From NCBI RefSeq assembly GCF_901709675.1, contig NC_051108.1, positions 5,242,631 to 5,306,630 of the forward strand: a stretch of 64,000 nucleotides of DNA, read 5' to 3'. Under the pieces are notes generated by a model, which searched no databases, was not told where the DNA came from, and saw only the letters and a program-made list of their open reading frames with translations. Position numbers and translations under genes: made by a program. Numbering within the stretch: the stretch's first letter is position 1; every line of letters starts with the position of its first letter. This DNA is from Syngnathus acus. Its lineage: Eukaryota; Chordata; Actinopteri; Syngnathiformes; Syngnathidae. Of the stretch, positions 50,201 through 63,580 are shown one piece after another.

Positions 50201-52351
50201 GAAAAAAAAGAATAAAAAAAACAATGCAGAAACTATAACTGTTCTCACTCGTTTCTTTCAGTTATTTTACTGCTTTTATTTTTATATTTTGGCTTTTTCA
50301 GGCACTTAACAAAAGCCTTTTGCCAAGTTTACATATCGTTTGATGAATTGTGAAAAGTGAATCTTAAAGCGAATCATCGTTGTCATCTGATTTATGACTT
50401 ACTTTAGCAAGAAAAAATTGCAAACCAGCGTTTGGTAAATTAAGTCAAATTGAAGTAGACAATTAAACTCGTTCATAATAACTACTCATAGTTCATTTGC
50501 TTTTATTTTAGAGTGAGCATAGCCTAAAAACAAACATTTATGTGTGATAAAGATAATATTCTTCATGGTAATCCAGATTAATTCATAAGGAACCTTGAAA
50601 ATAATCGCATATTAAATCGCAATCATATTATTGAGTGGGGGGGTGCAATAATAGAATTTTTTTTAATTTAATTGTTCAGTTTTACACCAAACTCTCATTT
50701 AAAAATATAAATGCAGACAATTTATAAGCATTATTCAACTGTGGTCCAAAAGGTTCAACTAAATCTGTCTGGATTAACAGCAGCCGGAGACACAACATGG
50801 GAGGCACAGCATCTGTGATGCGAGCCTCCCCCAATTCCTCCACCACAATTAGAGAATGGTCTTCCTTTTCCAGGGAAATATCCGCAGCTGTGGACACGGA
50901 AATGGAAACTACATCTGACCCCAAAAAAAAATTTTCTAAGAATCATCCAGATGGGCATGAAACGGGAAACCAGACTATTTTTAGACGGCCTGAATGCTGA
51001 CAACAGCTACAAGTGAAGGGTATAAAACCTTGGAAAATTTGGAGGAAAATAGAAAGCCTTTAATTTCATATACTCATTTTAATCTAGGAAGGGAACTTTT
51101 AATTTTCACTCAACTGCTGTAGCAGACCACACACGAGCAAAGAGGCGGAGATGTCAGACTGATGGAGCACACGAGCGGTGCTGCACTCTTAAAATGAAGG
51201 AAGCAGATTAGCATCAATTCAAACCCTGACCCTCTGGTCCCAAAGCCAAATCCTCGTCTCGCTGCCAGGCCATAAAAAAAAGACATATTATCAATTTACC
51301 ATGATACTAAACTACTATAACGATTTGACTTAAAAGGAACCATACTTGATAACATCAGCTCAAAATTGTCCACGGAAATGGTTTATTACAAATAATAATA
51401 ACAAATATAAATAAGTAAAATATGTTACATCAGTGTGGCCACATGTTAGATGTGATCATAATATTTTATTAGCCATCATATTTCTATCTTGATGATACTT
51501 CACTTACGATTGCGTCGCCGACATCCAATAAAATCATAATTTAGCGCCAGTTTTTATCAAAATTAAGGAAATTAATATGAATTAGAATCACTGGTAGATA
51601 CAGGTCTTTGTCCTGCCTGATTCAGTCAGTCACAGTGGAGCGAGGCAAGACCTTCAGCGACACCATTGTGTCACAATGGCTCAATGTCAGCGGCGGAAAC
51701 AAATTAGCAGTATTATGAGCACGGGCAGTTTGGCCATGACAGTCAACACTGACAAGTTAATGATAAAGGTAATGATGAAGGAGGTGTAATAAAGTATTAT
51801 CAACAATCATTTAATTTTTTAGTTTAAGGTGATGTTTACATTTCTATTTGACCTCTGGATTTTCTAATTAAGTAGCATATAAATGATGTTTAATATTCTA
51901 ATAATTTCGACCAATTTGCAAAACAAAAAGGTACAGTTGAAAGTTAATAAATGTGGATAAATTCTCATTGAAATATTTCAACATGAAAAGCAAATGAAGC
52001 GTTTTGTGTTGTGGTGTTAATGCATCTAGAGCTCAAGGGAATGGAGGAAAGATGGCTGACAGGTCAAGTCTCGGCCACAGCTGCATTAACACGAGGTCAG
52101 CTGTCAGTACACATCTGCAGGGGCTCACATCAAGCAGCTCAGTCAATTTTGCGCCTCTGGCTGACATGTTTGCATCCTTATAGGACATTTACGAAGATTT
52201 TTTTTCTTTTTTTTTTGCCATGAAAACAATGTGTTTTGTCATAAACAGGTTTCTTATAATATATAAATAACATAATATTATTCCTAGCATGAATATACAA
52301 AAAGAGACTATTACAGTTTTTTTTAATTTTCATTCCAGGGGTCACCAGTTA

Positions 52352-52740
52352 CCGTATTTTCCGCACTATAAGGCGCACCGGATTATAAGGCGCACCTTCA
52401 ATGAATGGCCCATTTTAAAACTTTGTCCATATATAAAGCGCACCGGATTATAAGGCGCATGGAATAAATAACTCAACGTTGCTCAAACGTTAATGCAATC
52501 ACAATATAGCAACACTCGAAATAGTGAAAACAATAACAATATATCAATAACTCAACGTTGCTCAATCGTTAATATCACACAACACACAAAATAAACACGT
52601 AAAGCTTACTTTAATAAATTAGTCCTCATCCACGAACCCACATTGGTCCATATATAAGGCGCACCGGATTATAAGGCGCACTGTCGGCTTTTGAGAAAAT
52701 TGGAGGTTTTTAGGTGCGCCTTATAGTGCGGAAAATACGG
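52352..52740. mobile_element. TA-flanked palindromic MITE with a third type of core (copy 5)
   Basis: TA at 52350-52351 and 52741-52742, CCGCAC-type ends. The core contains a tandem pair of AATAACTCAACGTTGCTCAA units, absent from the other copies. Confidence 0.85.
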
Positions 52741-54090
52741 TAAGTTGATCCAACATTGCAAAAAAAATATATTGCTTTTAAATAATTCTAGCAATAAATC
52801 TTAGAATGCCACCGTGCACAGAGATTAATGATCTGGTGGTATTTTGTTTGGGCAGAGACACAAGGAGAGGAAGGCTACACTTAAATCTTGCTAGTAGCTT
52901 CCAAGACTGCAAACTCAACCTTTAATTTGACGTGAAAATAACATACAACACTAAAGGTGAACACAAAGTTGAACCCCCACCTACATTACATTTGTGGGTG
53001 ATGCATCTCCGCAGAGATGCTGAAGAGAAAGTAACACGATGCAATTATCATGTGACTGCTTGCAGGATGTGGTTAAAAGTCTCCCAGATGATTTCAGTCA
53101 ACCTCTCAGAGAGCAACAAGAATGTGCCACTTTACGGCTTCCCAATACGATCATTTAGATTTGTTTGGTTCAACTGATGAAGTGTCTCTCACCAGTTGAA
53201 CATTCATTCTATAAATAGGCCTTGAAAGCCTTCGCTGTCCTGCTCCTAATTTATGCTTTTCATCTCTCACTAACACGCCAAGTTGAAGTCAAACGAGATC
53301 GTGACACATCTTGCTAGCAACTCTTTCCGTAAAGCTTCCAACATTTTTAATGATTGGGCATCTCATGTATGTGAACACAACTAAAAAAATATCTTGTCTC
53401 GTATATACTAGAGTTTTATTTTTTATTATAATTGTTATAAATCACTGGTCACAATTACTATTAATGGAACATAAGCTGTCTAAATGGGTTTTTAATAATA
53501 TAGCAGCAGTTTTAATGTAAAAAAAACAAAAAACAGAGGCAAACGTCAGGAGCAGGAATTACATCTAACCAGACAACGTCATCCATCTCCAACCCAATAC
53601 AGTGATCTATCTTTCCAGACTCGTTGCTAGGTTACTAAATTCCTGAACATGGTGAGTACTATGGAATGTTTCTCAGTTGGCAGGAGTAGGGTGTTAAAAT
53701 GGAGTGGAAATTGGATAATATGAATTCACTAGCGTATGAATGAGTAAGTTTGGCGGTGAGGAGAAAAGCTTCGAGAGGCAATTTGATATAAGTTCATTTT
53801 AGAGAGATGGCCTTCAAAGATGAATAACTATGTATTTGTGCATTATATATGTGAAATATGGGCTCTTAGCAACAGTGTACGCAAGTGGTGGTTTAGTACA
53901 GCATGTTCTTTATAATGGAGGAATGTGCAGACAGTACCCAGACTTGAGCGCCCCCAAAACTCGAAATCTCAAGATAGTGTATTGAAAATCTTCGAAGCTC
54001 ATCCTGCTTTGTTTTCACACAGGTCCTGTGAACAAGTGCCCATAAACTTATCTATCACCAACTAAATAGCAAATTATTGAGGCGTTACGC

Positions 54091-54265
54091 CACAGGTGTC
54101 AAACTCAAGGCCCGGGGGCCAGATATGGCCCGCTACATCATTTGATGTGGCCCGCGAAGACAAATTGTGCATCAAATTCGTGTGTCATTACTAGAATTGC
54201 AAATTGTCTTCACTTTTAATAATATATATATATATTTTAAATATTAGACCAGTTTGATACCCCTG
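54091..54265 (+). mobile_element. Internally deleted hAT-like element with perfect target duplication
   Basis: CACAGGTGTCAAACTCAAGG to AGTTTGATACCCCTG, only 175 bp, flanked by CGTTACGC at 54083-54090 and 54266-54273. About half of the usual interior is missing. Confidence 0.92.
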
Positions 54266-55640
54266 CGTTACGCCATTTTATAGGAGAGTCCGAATGTCCA
54301 AGGAGCATAAATGTAGGGCACTCAAACTACCCACAATGCACTTGGAAAAGTAGTAAACAAACTAAAATTTTTAATATAGACCATAATGCATTGCGAGCAG
54401 GAAAACAACTTGGCTCAGCCGCGAATTAAACTGTAATTAAACCGTCAATTAAAAGATTTAATTGATGTACAACGGAAAGAAATAGTTTCAAATCGAAAAT
54501 ATTTTTTTATTCACCATAGTCGGAGATCTTTGTCTGCTGTAAAGTTAATGGCGTTCTTTTTCCCCTGCCGGAAGAATTAGCATGTACTCAACATTTTACA
54601 ATTTTTTAAGGCATTCGAGAAGAGAATGCTTAGTACTGGTTTTCCTTTATTCAGCTTGGCATTTGCAGCTAATGACTTCAATTTATAATTGTCAGGTGGC
54701 ACCATGGTGTGGTTCGTACTGCCGCGTCCACCCGAATAGGAGCTTAAATCTTGATTGTGGTCTTTCTGCCACAATTATGTGCTTAATTGAAGATACACTA
54801 GCCTTAGGTGTAAAAAGAAGAATCGCTGTCTGCCTCTATTTGTCAATCCTGTCATTGATTTGATCAATCTAGGGTGCTCTTTACCTCTAAGTCAGCTACG
54901 ATAGGATCCAAATAACCTATATTAATTATTAAATAACCTATTATTTCACACATCCATCTTGGGGTAAAAAAATCAGCACTTCAGAAATGATTGCAATTTC
55001 ACTTTTGTGCTAACAATTGCCAGTTTGAGGCTATCGAAGATTTGTGATATTACAAAGTGGATTCTTGAAAAGATGGACGTTGGTTTAAAATGAATAAAAA
55101 TAATAAAAAGGAGGTTAGGTAGCTTCACGAGTAACTTAAAGTCAACTGTCCTCCCATAAATTAGGTAATAACACTGGCAAAAATGCTGAGCTGTGAGTAT
55201 TTAACACAAATCAATCCGCAGTCCATGTGAGATTTGTTTTGTGGGATTCATGTTATTATCCCATCCCCCACCCCCAGTTCCAGCAATATTCCGCAAACCA
55301 CAGCTAACTGCATTTCTGTTTTGAGCTTCTGTGTGGCCAAATCCATAATAACCTCAGTTGAGTATTAAGTGAATGTTTCGCAGCGGCCTCTTGCAGCTCT
55401 GTCGACAATCAAACTGTCAAAACATTGTAGTCTGACTGGCTGGGTGGGTGGTAACCACGGAATATAGCTGCAGTTCTGGCAGTTGGATTCCATAAATCCA
55501 TAAAATGTGTGCTTGTTTTCGTCTCAGACAGTGGCTTAAACTATTCTTATTGGTAAACTAGGGTTGCAAGGAGAGTGGGAAATTTATAGCAAATTTTCAA
55601 TGTTTCCATGAGAAATTTAAATTGGGGAAATTTGGAAGTA

Positions 55641-55971
55641 CACTAATCCCTCGTTTATGGCGGATAATTGGTTCCAAAAACCACCCGGGATAAGTGAAAT
55701 CCGCGAAGTACGGTCACCAACAAGAAGTAGTGGGCAGGCTAACGAGTTAGCGGTAAGATACTAATTCGCGATCGTGCGAACACGCGAAAACGGACTTCTA
55801 AAGGAATGTAAACGAAGATTTGGCGCAATACTACATTGTCCTAAAGGTTAGACACGTTTCCTCAATTTAGAAGTTTTATTTTGACTTTTAAATGTTTTTT
55901 TAATTTGGAAAAAAAATGCGCGATGTAGTGAAGCCGCGATAAGCAAAACGCGAAGTGGCGAGGGATCACTG
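55641..55971. mobile_element. pogo/Tigger-like MITE
   Basis: TA on both sides (55639-55640, 55972-55973). Ends CACTAATCCCTCGTTTATGG and, inverted, CAGTGATCCCTCGCCACTTC. The TA target and C-AGT-ATCCCTCG ends are of the pogo branch of Tc1/mariner. No coding capacity. Confidence 0.8.
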
Positions 55972-56881
55972 TATTTGTATACTTTCCATGTGAATTATCA
56001 AAAATTTTGGAAGCTAGCTGGGAATTGAGGGTAATTTAAAGAAATTTCATGTTAGCAATAGCAATAGTTAAGAGCCAAGTTAAGGCTTATTGTTGATGGC
56101 TGGTGATGTGTCATGCTGGGAGTCCAAGGGGCCTCTTTAAAGACTCAGACGGTACACTACATCCTGTGTGAGCTATGGCAGGCGCATGCCACTACGCAGC
56201 CATGATATTGAGCAGATCACTTAACTAAGCAGAGGAAGGAACAGGCAGATGAAAAGATGGAAAGTGCCACCAGATGTGTCAATAAAATGCTTCATTGGCG
56301 GCTCTCTTCTACCCAAGCATGCAGTTTGTGAGCAACCATCTGAACTTTGAGTGTGGTGTTGATCTGTGCAGGAAGTAGCCTCGATCTTTTGGTATTTTTT
56401 GCCTTTAAAAATCCTTTCGACTATTTATTTCCTTGAATCTATCATTTGATTTTAGCGCAATGTGATGGTTAGTGCTGGCCACTGGCAGAGGAGTTTTTCA
56501 AGTGTACCCTGAAAAGAAAACACGGAAGCAATTAGGTTTTTGTTTTATTTTTGTCTGAGTGTAGTTTTCTTAGTCAAATGTAAACTGAAAGGAAATTGAA
56601 CTCTGGTGTGGTATCGTACAGTTTTCATTTGGAACACCATTTTTCTCACACCGCCTTGTTTACATTCTTAGATAATTATTAATTTCAAAATGCATTATGT
56701 AAATTCAAACCTAAAAATAATTCAGTCTTTAATTGAAAAGTATATCTGAATGATAATTAAAAGGAATTTTGCGATGGCTAGCCATTCCCAACACTACCGC
56801 TGACCAATAGGAGAACAGGGATACATCATGCATAGTTTTAGTGTAATGACTTTTGGCTCACAAATTATTGTTTTTATAGAG

Positions 56882-57210
56882 CAGGGGTGTCAAACTCGTT
56901 TTTTTCGCGGGCCGCATTGTAGTCATAGTTTCTTTCGGAGGGCCATTATGACTGTCAACCCAAATAAATGTATGAGCACCTCATATTATATACAGTAAAA
57001 GCTACAAAACCAACTGACAAATAACTCGTTTTCAAATCAGACGAGGATAAACTGGTCAAATAATTTAAAAAAGAAAGATATTATTAAAATAGAAGACAAT
57101 TTGCAATTCTAGTAATGACACGAATTTGATGCACAATTTGTCTTCGCGGGCCACATAAAATGATGTGGCGGGCCGTATCGGGCCCCCGGGCCTTGAGTTT
57201 GACACACATG
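56882..57210 (-). mobile_element. hAT-like non-autonomous element
   Basis: CAGGGGTGTCAAACTCGTTT to GAGTTTGACACACATG; flanks TTATAGAG and TGATAGAG match at seven of eight positions. Confidence 0.85.
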
Positions 57211-57716
57211 TGATAGAGGTATTTTTTTGAATTTATAAATTTTCAATGCCACGATAACACTGATTTGTTACCAAATTATAATGACTCTCCTGTTTTATGC
57301 TATTCAGAAATGATAGCAGGTGTGGGCAGGTCAAGCCCAAAAATGATTGCAACCAGCACTGCAGCATTCTAAACAAGCTCCACTCAAACATATCATTCAG
57401 CAGCTGTGCACAAATTCAACTCTCCCTTCAAAAGCGCATCCACTCCACCGGAAAACGTGATTGGTGTTGTTCAATATGTGAGCAAGGGAGACAGATTTAA
57501 AGCCACTTGACTGTTTGCAGCAGGTCAGACAGACGCAATGTACTGTGAAATCAGGGACCATCAAATCAACAGGTCACAGACAGAGTGAATTTGAAACTGA
57601 AAATGAAACATATACCACGTTTAAAAAATAAAAAATAAAAAATGGGCATAAGATGGTGGCATGTTCCAAATAAAACTCAAGCCATGTGTACATGAGTAGC
57701 ATGTGAATATAAAATG

Positions 57717-58051
57717 CAGTAATCCCTCGTTTATCGCGGATAATTGGTTCCAAAAACCACCCGCGATAAGTGAAATCCGCAAAGTACGGTCACCAACAAG
57801 AAGTACTGGGCAGGCTAACGAGTCAGCGGAAAGATGCTAATTCGCGATCGTGCTAACACGCGAAAATGGACTTCTAAAGGAATGTAAACGAACATTTGGA
57901 GCAATACTACATTGTCCTAAAGGTTAGACACATCTTTCCTCAATTTAGTAGTTTTAGTTTGACTTTTAAATTGTTTTTTTAATTTGGAAAAAAAAATCCG
58001 CGATGTAGTGAAGCCGCGATAAGCGAAACGCGAAGTAGCGAGGGATCACTG
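57717..58051. mobile_element. pogo/Tigger-like MITE, second copy
   Basis: CAGTAATCCCTCGTTTATCG to CGAGGGATCACTG. The right TA is intact, the left one has changed to TG. Same orientation as the copy 1.7 kb to the left, estimated about 93-95% alike by eye. Confidence 0.8.
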
Positions 58052-58534
58052 TACACTTGTTTCACAATTTTCACAAACTGGCTAATGAACTTCATACTTC
58101 AAGATGTAACGTGATCTGAGAACTAGACTATTATTAAATCCACTCAGAAAATTAAAATGCTAATGCAGCAATTGAAGAATTAACCCACCTTAGACCGCCA
58201 GCGTTTTTTAGTATTAAAATAAGCTGCCGGTTGCATAGAACAGAAAAACGTTATCACGGCAGTGGAGTTAAGGCTAAGGGAAGGGATTTCACATCTTGTA
58301 CTGGCTGACCTCAAAGTTACCTCAGCTGCAATTTATGGGCTGACCTAACTGCTGCACTGCGGATTAAAGATGGAAGAATTTGAACTACTTTAAGGTCAGG
58401 TTGCACACTGTCTGAGGATAGAAGGGGAGCATTTTAGCGCATCTAACTGCCATGTGGATGAGTTTCAAAAGAACTAAAATGTTATTTTATTTGAATACAA
58501 GTAAAACATAGTTGTAATTAATGTAATCACTCAG

Positions 58535-58600
58535 CATAGGTGTCAAACTCGAAGCCCTCGGGCCAGATTTGGCCAGCTACATTATTTTATGGTTTACAAA
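58535..58600 (+). mobile_element. Fragment of a hAT-like element
   Basis: CATAGGTGTCAAACTCGAAG followed by a short match to the family's left end only. Confidence 0.6.
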
Positions 58601-59465
58601 CAAAGACAAAGTAATGATTTCATGTGTTTGTTTACAAATGTGCGTGAGAAAAGACAAAGTCACTGAAGTGCGAACAATCGTACCTCTGTTTTTCTCCGTA
58701 TCAGGATCTTTATTTTCTCCACATTGCTTTGTTCACCACCAAAACAGAGACCCTGTTGGGACAAAGAAATCGTCAATTATTCATTTTCCAATTTAATAAT
58801 ACATGACTATAGAGTCAATGTGCCATGCGGTGTCAAAAGTAGGTCTTGGTGAATTATATCGGAATGCACCAAGGCCTAGGCTTTGGATGCCATAAATATG
58901 TTTTAACATTTTTATTAAAAATGATAAAACCTCAAACTAGAGATCAAGGTTAGTAAACACTGATAAAGAAATGGTAGATAAAAACATCAGCAAGGATTTT
59001 AACTGAAGGTTGCCGACATACACGAGCAAAGGCCGCTACTGTGACATTCATCTCTTTGTCTGATAATTTTGTAAATAAATATCGTAAGGGAGTAGGAAAA
59101 GAAATTCATGACGAGGTACATGGGAATTTTATATTTCCAGCATGAGTGCATTATGTAAACAGCAGGATTACAGAATGGAACTATTATTTGGCAGGGGTTA
59201 AATGCATGGCCTTTATTTACATGAGATGTGCTGTCATGGCTGCCAAATGTCTCAGAGCACATTAGCGCCTCATTTGACTTTAAGGCTCAGGTCTGCTAAT
59301 CTAATTTAACCTGTCGTTGTGGTTTTGCTGATTGCTAACGTGAGGCGGCAATGAGACTGAAGAAAGCCTCAATGTGAAACTTGTATTTATTCACCAACTC
59401 AGAATATAGTAACGTGAAAATATTTGTTGTCAATATTAAAGTGATAAGGATGAATGTGTTGCTAA

Positions 59466-59468
<3 letters not shown>

Positions 59469-59531
<63 letters not shown>

Positions 59532-59576
59532 ATGTAAAATAATAATAATAAAATGTAATAATAAAACAAATAAATT

Positions 59577-59638
<62 letters not shown>

Positions 59639-59680
59639 AATTTATTTGTTTTATTTGTTATTATAATGACTGAAGATTGT
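59469..59680. repeat. Two (TA)n tracts, the second at the centre of a long AT palindrome
   Basis: (TA)n at 59469-59527 and 59583-59635. Around the second, AAAACAAATAAATTATACAT on the left is mirrored by ATGTATAATTTATTTGTTTT on the right, giving a near-perfect palindrome of about 100-120 bp. Confidence 0.85.
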
Positions 59681-60257
59681 AGAGTTGCTCGTGAAGAAAG
59701 AAATCTACTTTTGGAGCTGCAGCTTTTTTTCAGGTTACTGGTGTCTATGCTATCCCAAAATACTCGTTCCGGCCTCAGTGTGAGTGAAACATGTGATTTG
59801 TGTCTTCTTTACCAGCATCAAATTGCCATTTGGCCGCCAACTCATGTCGTCGTCTGCACTCTTTACTTCCTCTCCATTGATCTCTCTTACTGGCCAACGC
59901 AATAACGGCGACAACATCCCAGAGGGGTGTCCTCTGAGTTTTTGAGAGGAGGCCCCAGGAGGGGGAGATGAACCCCTTCATCAGTGCCCTGGCTAATAAA
60001 ACATAATAGCTCTCAGGCTGCAGGGGAAAGTCACTCAGCTACACAGAGCTGTCACATGACTGGCCAAGATACAACAGACTCAGTCATTCTGCTACTGTCG
60101 CTCAGCTACAGGGACAAATGTGTGAGCTAATTCACTGGCCGGAAAGAAAGCAGCATCCATACAAAATGAGAAACATTCAGTGTTGCTGAGATGCCACTGA
60201 AGCAAAGTGGGCAGCAAGTCAGGCACTTTGATAGAGCCAGAGTTTATTTATCTATAT

Positions 60258-60561
60258 CACAGGTGTCAAACTCAAGGCACATCATTTTATGTGACCCGCG
60301 AAGACAAATTGTGCATCAAATTCGTGTGTCATTACTAGAATTGCAAATTGTCTTCACTTTTAATAATTTTTTTTTTTTAATATTTGACCAGTTTTTACTC
60401 GTCTGATTTGAAAACGAGTTATTTGTCAGTTTGTTTTGTAGCTTTGACTGTTTATAATATGAGGTGCTCATACATTTATTTGAGTTGACAGTCATAATGG
60501 CCCTCCAAAAGAAGCTATGACTACAATGCGGCCCGCCAAAAAAATGAGTTTGACACCCCTG
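60258..60561 (+). mobile_element. hAT-like element with perfect 8-bp target duplication
   Basis: CACAGGTGTCAAACTCAAGG to GTTTGACACCCCTG flanked by ATCTATAT (60250-60257 and 60562-60569). A small deletion removes the CCCGGGGGCC part near the left end. Confidence 0.92.
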
Positions 60562-61751
60562 ATCTATATGTATATTCTATGACATATAAAAACATCAGAT
60601 TGTGCCACTTGGCGCTCAGCTGTAAGCATTTTTCAAACTAAATCATCCACTTTTTTTTAATGTAATCAACAATTGTACATCGCTGCCCAGATGTGTCCTA
60701 TTTGTTATTCAACAACAAATAACAAAACGCCAGCTTAGTTTTAGATTTGGGATTTGTCAGTCAAGTCTACATTTTAACAAACAAACATGCAAACCAGTTG
60801 AAATTGAAAAACAAATGGAAAAACAAGCAATTGTGAAACTGAGAGAAGCTCGAGCGTAAAATGAGTAACAGGCGTTGGAACATTGTGAGCTGTAAAAAAA
60901 AAAAAAAAAAAAAGACTATAAAACAACTGTTAGTGACATAAGCCACAACTTCCTTAGGGCAGGAATGAAATGGTCCCAATCTGCTGTTTACGGAATAAAA
61001 GTCAACAGATACAACCATACAAGATGCAAACTACCCAAAAATAGAAAAGTCAGGCTATAATTTTGACACAAACACCAAACCTACGACAATTCAGTGCAGA
61101 TGCTATAAGCCAGTAGAAAAAAGTCACATGTACATGTAATAAAAATGTCACAGTAAATCAGCACGTGAACAACTGTCGGACATTATTCTAACGAGAACAA
61201 AATAGTATTTTGCGTGACTTTGGAGCCCTAATAGAAAAAAAAAAATCATTGTGTGTGTTGTTAAGCTATGGCTAGCTTACTACTTAAAGCTAGCCCATAA
61301 ACTCACCTTCACACAAATTCTGGTGGATGTGATTTGATTGACAGGTCAGGGCAAGCCGACCTCAGAGAGAGGCTGCTGCTGAAGAGTGGATTAAATTGTC
61401 AATTATTCTCAGTCACTGAACATGAGGCCTTCTCCCGCACTCCATGGGGCAGGATTTAGCAAATGATTGAAAAGCAGACTTAATAATGTACACTTGCAAA
61501 CAATGGCTGGTTCTCAAAATGTGAAATGGCTAAAGACGCTCTGCCTACGAACGTGAGTAAGAATATTCTTGAGTGTCATTGTAAATTGATCATTTGGCGA
61601 ACATTTATCACCTGGAATGAACCCTGACATGAACATTTTGCTACCTTTGCTAACAGATTGAAATGTCCGTCCCTCATTGAAATAAGTGCTGTAAATGTAA
61701 AACTAGGTTGCGATATTTTGTCATCCAGCAGTTCTACCGCAATGTTTTTTA

Positions 61752-62156
61752 CCGTATTTTCCGGACTACAAGGCGCACCGGACTATAAGGCGCACCTTCA
61801 ATGAATGGCCCATTTTAAAACTTTGTCCTTATATGAGGCGCACCGGACTATAAAGCGCACCATTAATGCATCATGTCGGATTTTTAATCCAAATCAAATC
61901 ATTCTCCATTTTATCTTTTTTATTTCAACTTCAGACGCAACAAATTACTTTATAATCACAAAGTAATGATCCATAGTCTTTTTGATTCATGATTCATAGT
62001 CTTCCGCGGGCCACTTATGATTGATTTCATGACACAATGCTTCGGGCCAGTTTAAATTTAGGAATTTGGTCCATATATAAGGTGCACCGGACTATAAGGC
62101 GCACTGTCGGCTTTTGAGAACATTTTTAGGTGCGCCTTAGAGTCCGGAAAATACGG
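61752..62156. mobile_element. TA-flanked palindromic MITE, long core (copy 6)
   Basis: TA at 61750-61751 and 62157-62158. Near-identical in core and orientation to copy 4 at 41539. Confidence 0.85.
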
Positions 62157-63256
62157 TACTCAAAACTATTTTTCTATTATTTTTCTTTTCATTACAATTT
62201 TTTTATTTTGCATTACTGATGTTGTAGTTACAAGACAGGTGATGTAATAATGAAATAATATCAATCAATCAATATAAATAATTACATTAAAAATAATAAA
62301 TAAATAACTTTTTTTTAACAAAAAGAGTATTAGCCATAAGATTGCACTATGAGAAAAAATAGAATACAGAATTCAACCTAGCACAACATTGCACAAATGC
62401 CATGATATGGTTAGCAAAAATGGCAGAGAGAGAGAGAGAAACCTCTGTATGACCATTTGATTCATGTTAACATTGTAAATACAATGCAATCATCTCCTTT
62501 GTCAGCATCTCGGGGCTGCATGAGCAATGCAGAGAAATGACACCGCAGATTTGAGCACAATGCGAAGGGCAACGCAAAGGGCAGGCAGGAAGGCAGGCAG
62601 CAGAGTTAAGGAGCCTGTGCACTGCAGTGGAAATATATGTATGAAAAGCGGCTCTTATCATACATAGTCTGACGTCTGAGAAGAAGTTAATATGTGAGAT
62701 GATGCTCGGAAAATACCTTAACGGTTTTAAACAACATCCCCTTCCTGTGGGCTGAGAGGACATCAGTTGCATGCGTAAAGCAAAATGGAGTCGTATTAAA
62801 ATTCATAGAAGCTAAAGAACTTGGCAGCTTCTTTGCAATGCAGAATTATTAAGATGGTGAATAAAAGGGGGCTTTGTAGGCTAAAATATACGGCCTTTGT
62901 TCCACGACAAATCTCACAAATCACAACAGGTTATTTATGTTTAAAACCATGCAACCATTTACACATGTACAGAAAGCACTTTTGTTTCCCAGTCCAATAC
63001 AAAATAGAGAAACTGTACACCCACTTGATTGTTACTTGTGTGTGGCAGGCACAGACTGACCATGTGATAAGGCACTCACATTTCCAACAATCCTGAAATT
63101 AGGAAAGGATTGAATCCACCCATTGCACTTTTATTATTTGTTATTTTAAGAAGAATCATGTATTAAAATAACTAAAGAAACTAATAAGGATGAAAACTAT
63201 GCTCTTAATATTTGTTGTGCAACCTTTTGACTCAATTGAATTGTATGTCTGTAGCT

Positions 63257-63580
63257 CATAGGTGTCAAACTCAAGGCCCGGGGGCCCAGATACGGCCCGC
63301 CACATCATTTTATGTGGCCCGCAAAGACAAATGGACTTCATGTGTCAATACTAAAATTACAAATTGTCTTCACTTTTAAAAAAACAGACAAATTGCTAGC
63401 AATTTTTATTACATTTAAGTATTTTAACAGTTTTTACTAGTCTGCGATTTCAAAACTAGTTATTCATTAGTTTGTTGTGCAACCTATACTGAATATAAGG
63501 CGTCGACAGTTACAATGGCCATTTCGAAGGAAACTCTGACTACAATGTAGCCTGTGACAAAAATGAGTTTGACACCTGCG
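63257..63580 (+). mobile_element. hAT-like element, diverged
   Basis: CATAGGTGTCAAACTCAAGG to GAGTTTGACACCTG; GTAGCT occurs on both flanks, a partial target duplication. Confidence 0.75.

Noticed and set aside
50682-51003. Overlapping open frames on both strands
   Set aside because: They resemble no protein I know, have no clear splice sites, and both strands are open, which fits chance in a moderately GC-rich patch.
59633-59905. 90-residue plus-strand frame
   Set aside because: Starts inside the AT palindrome and has no similarity to a family.
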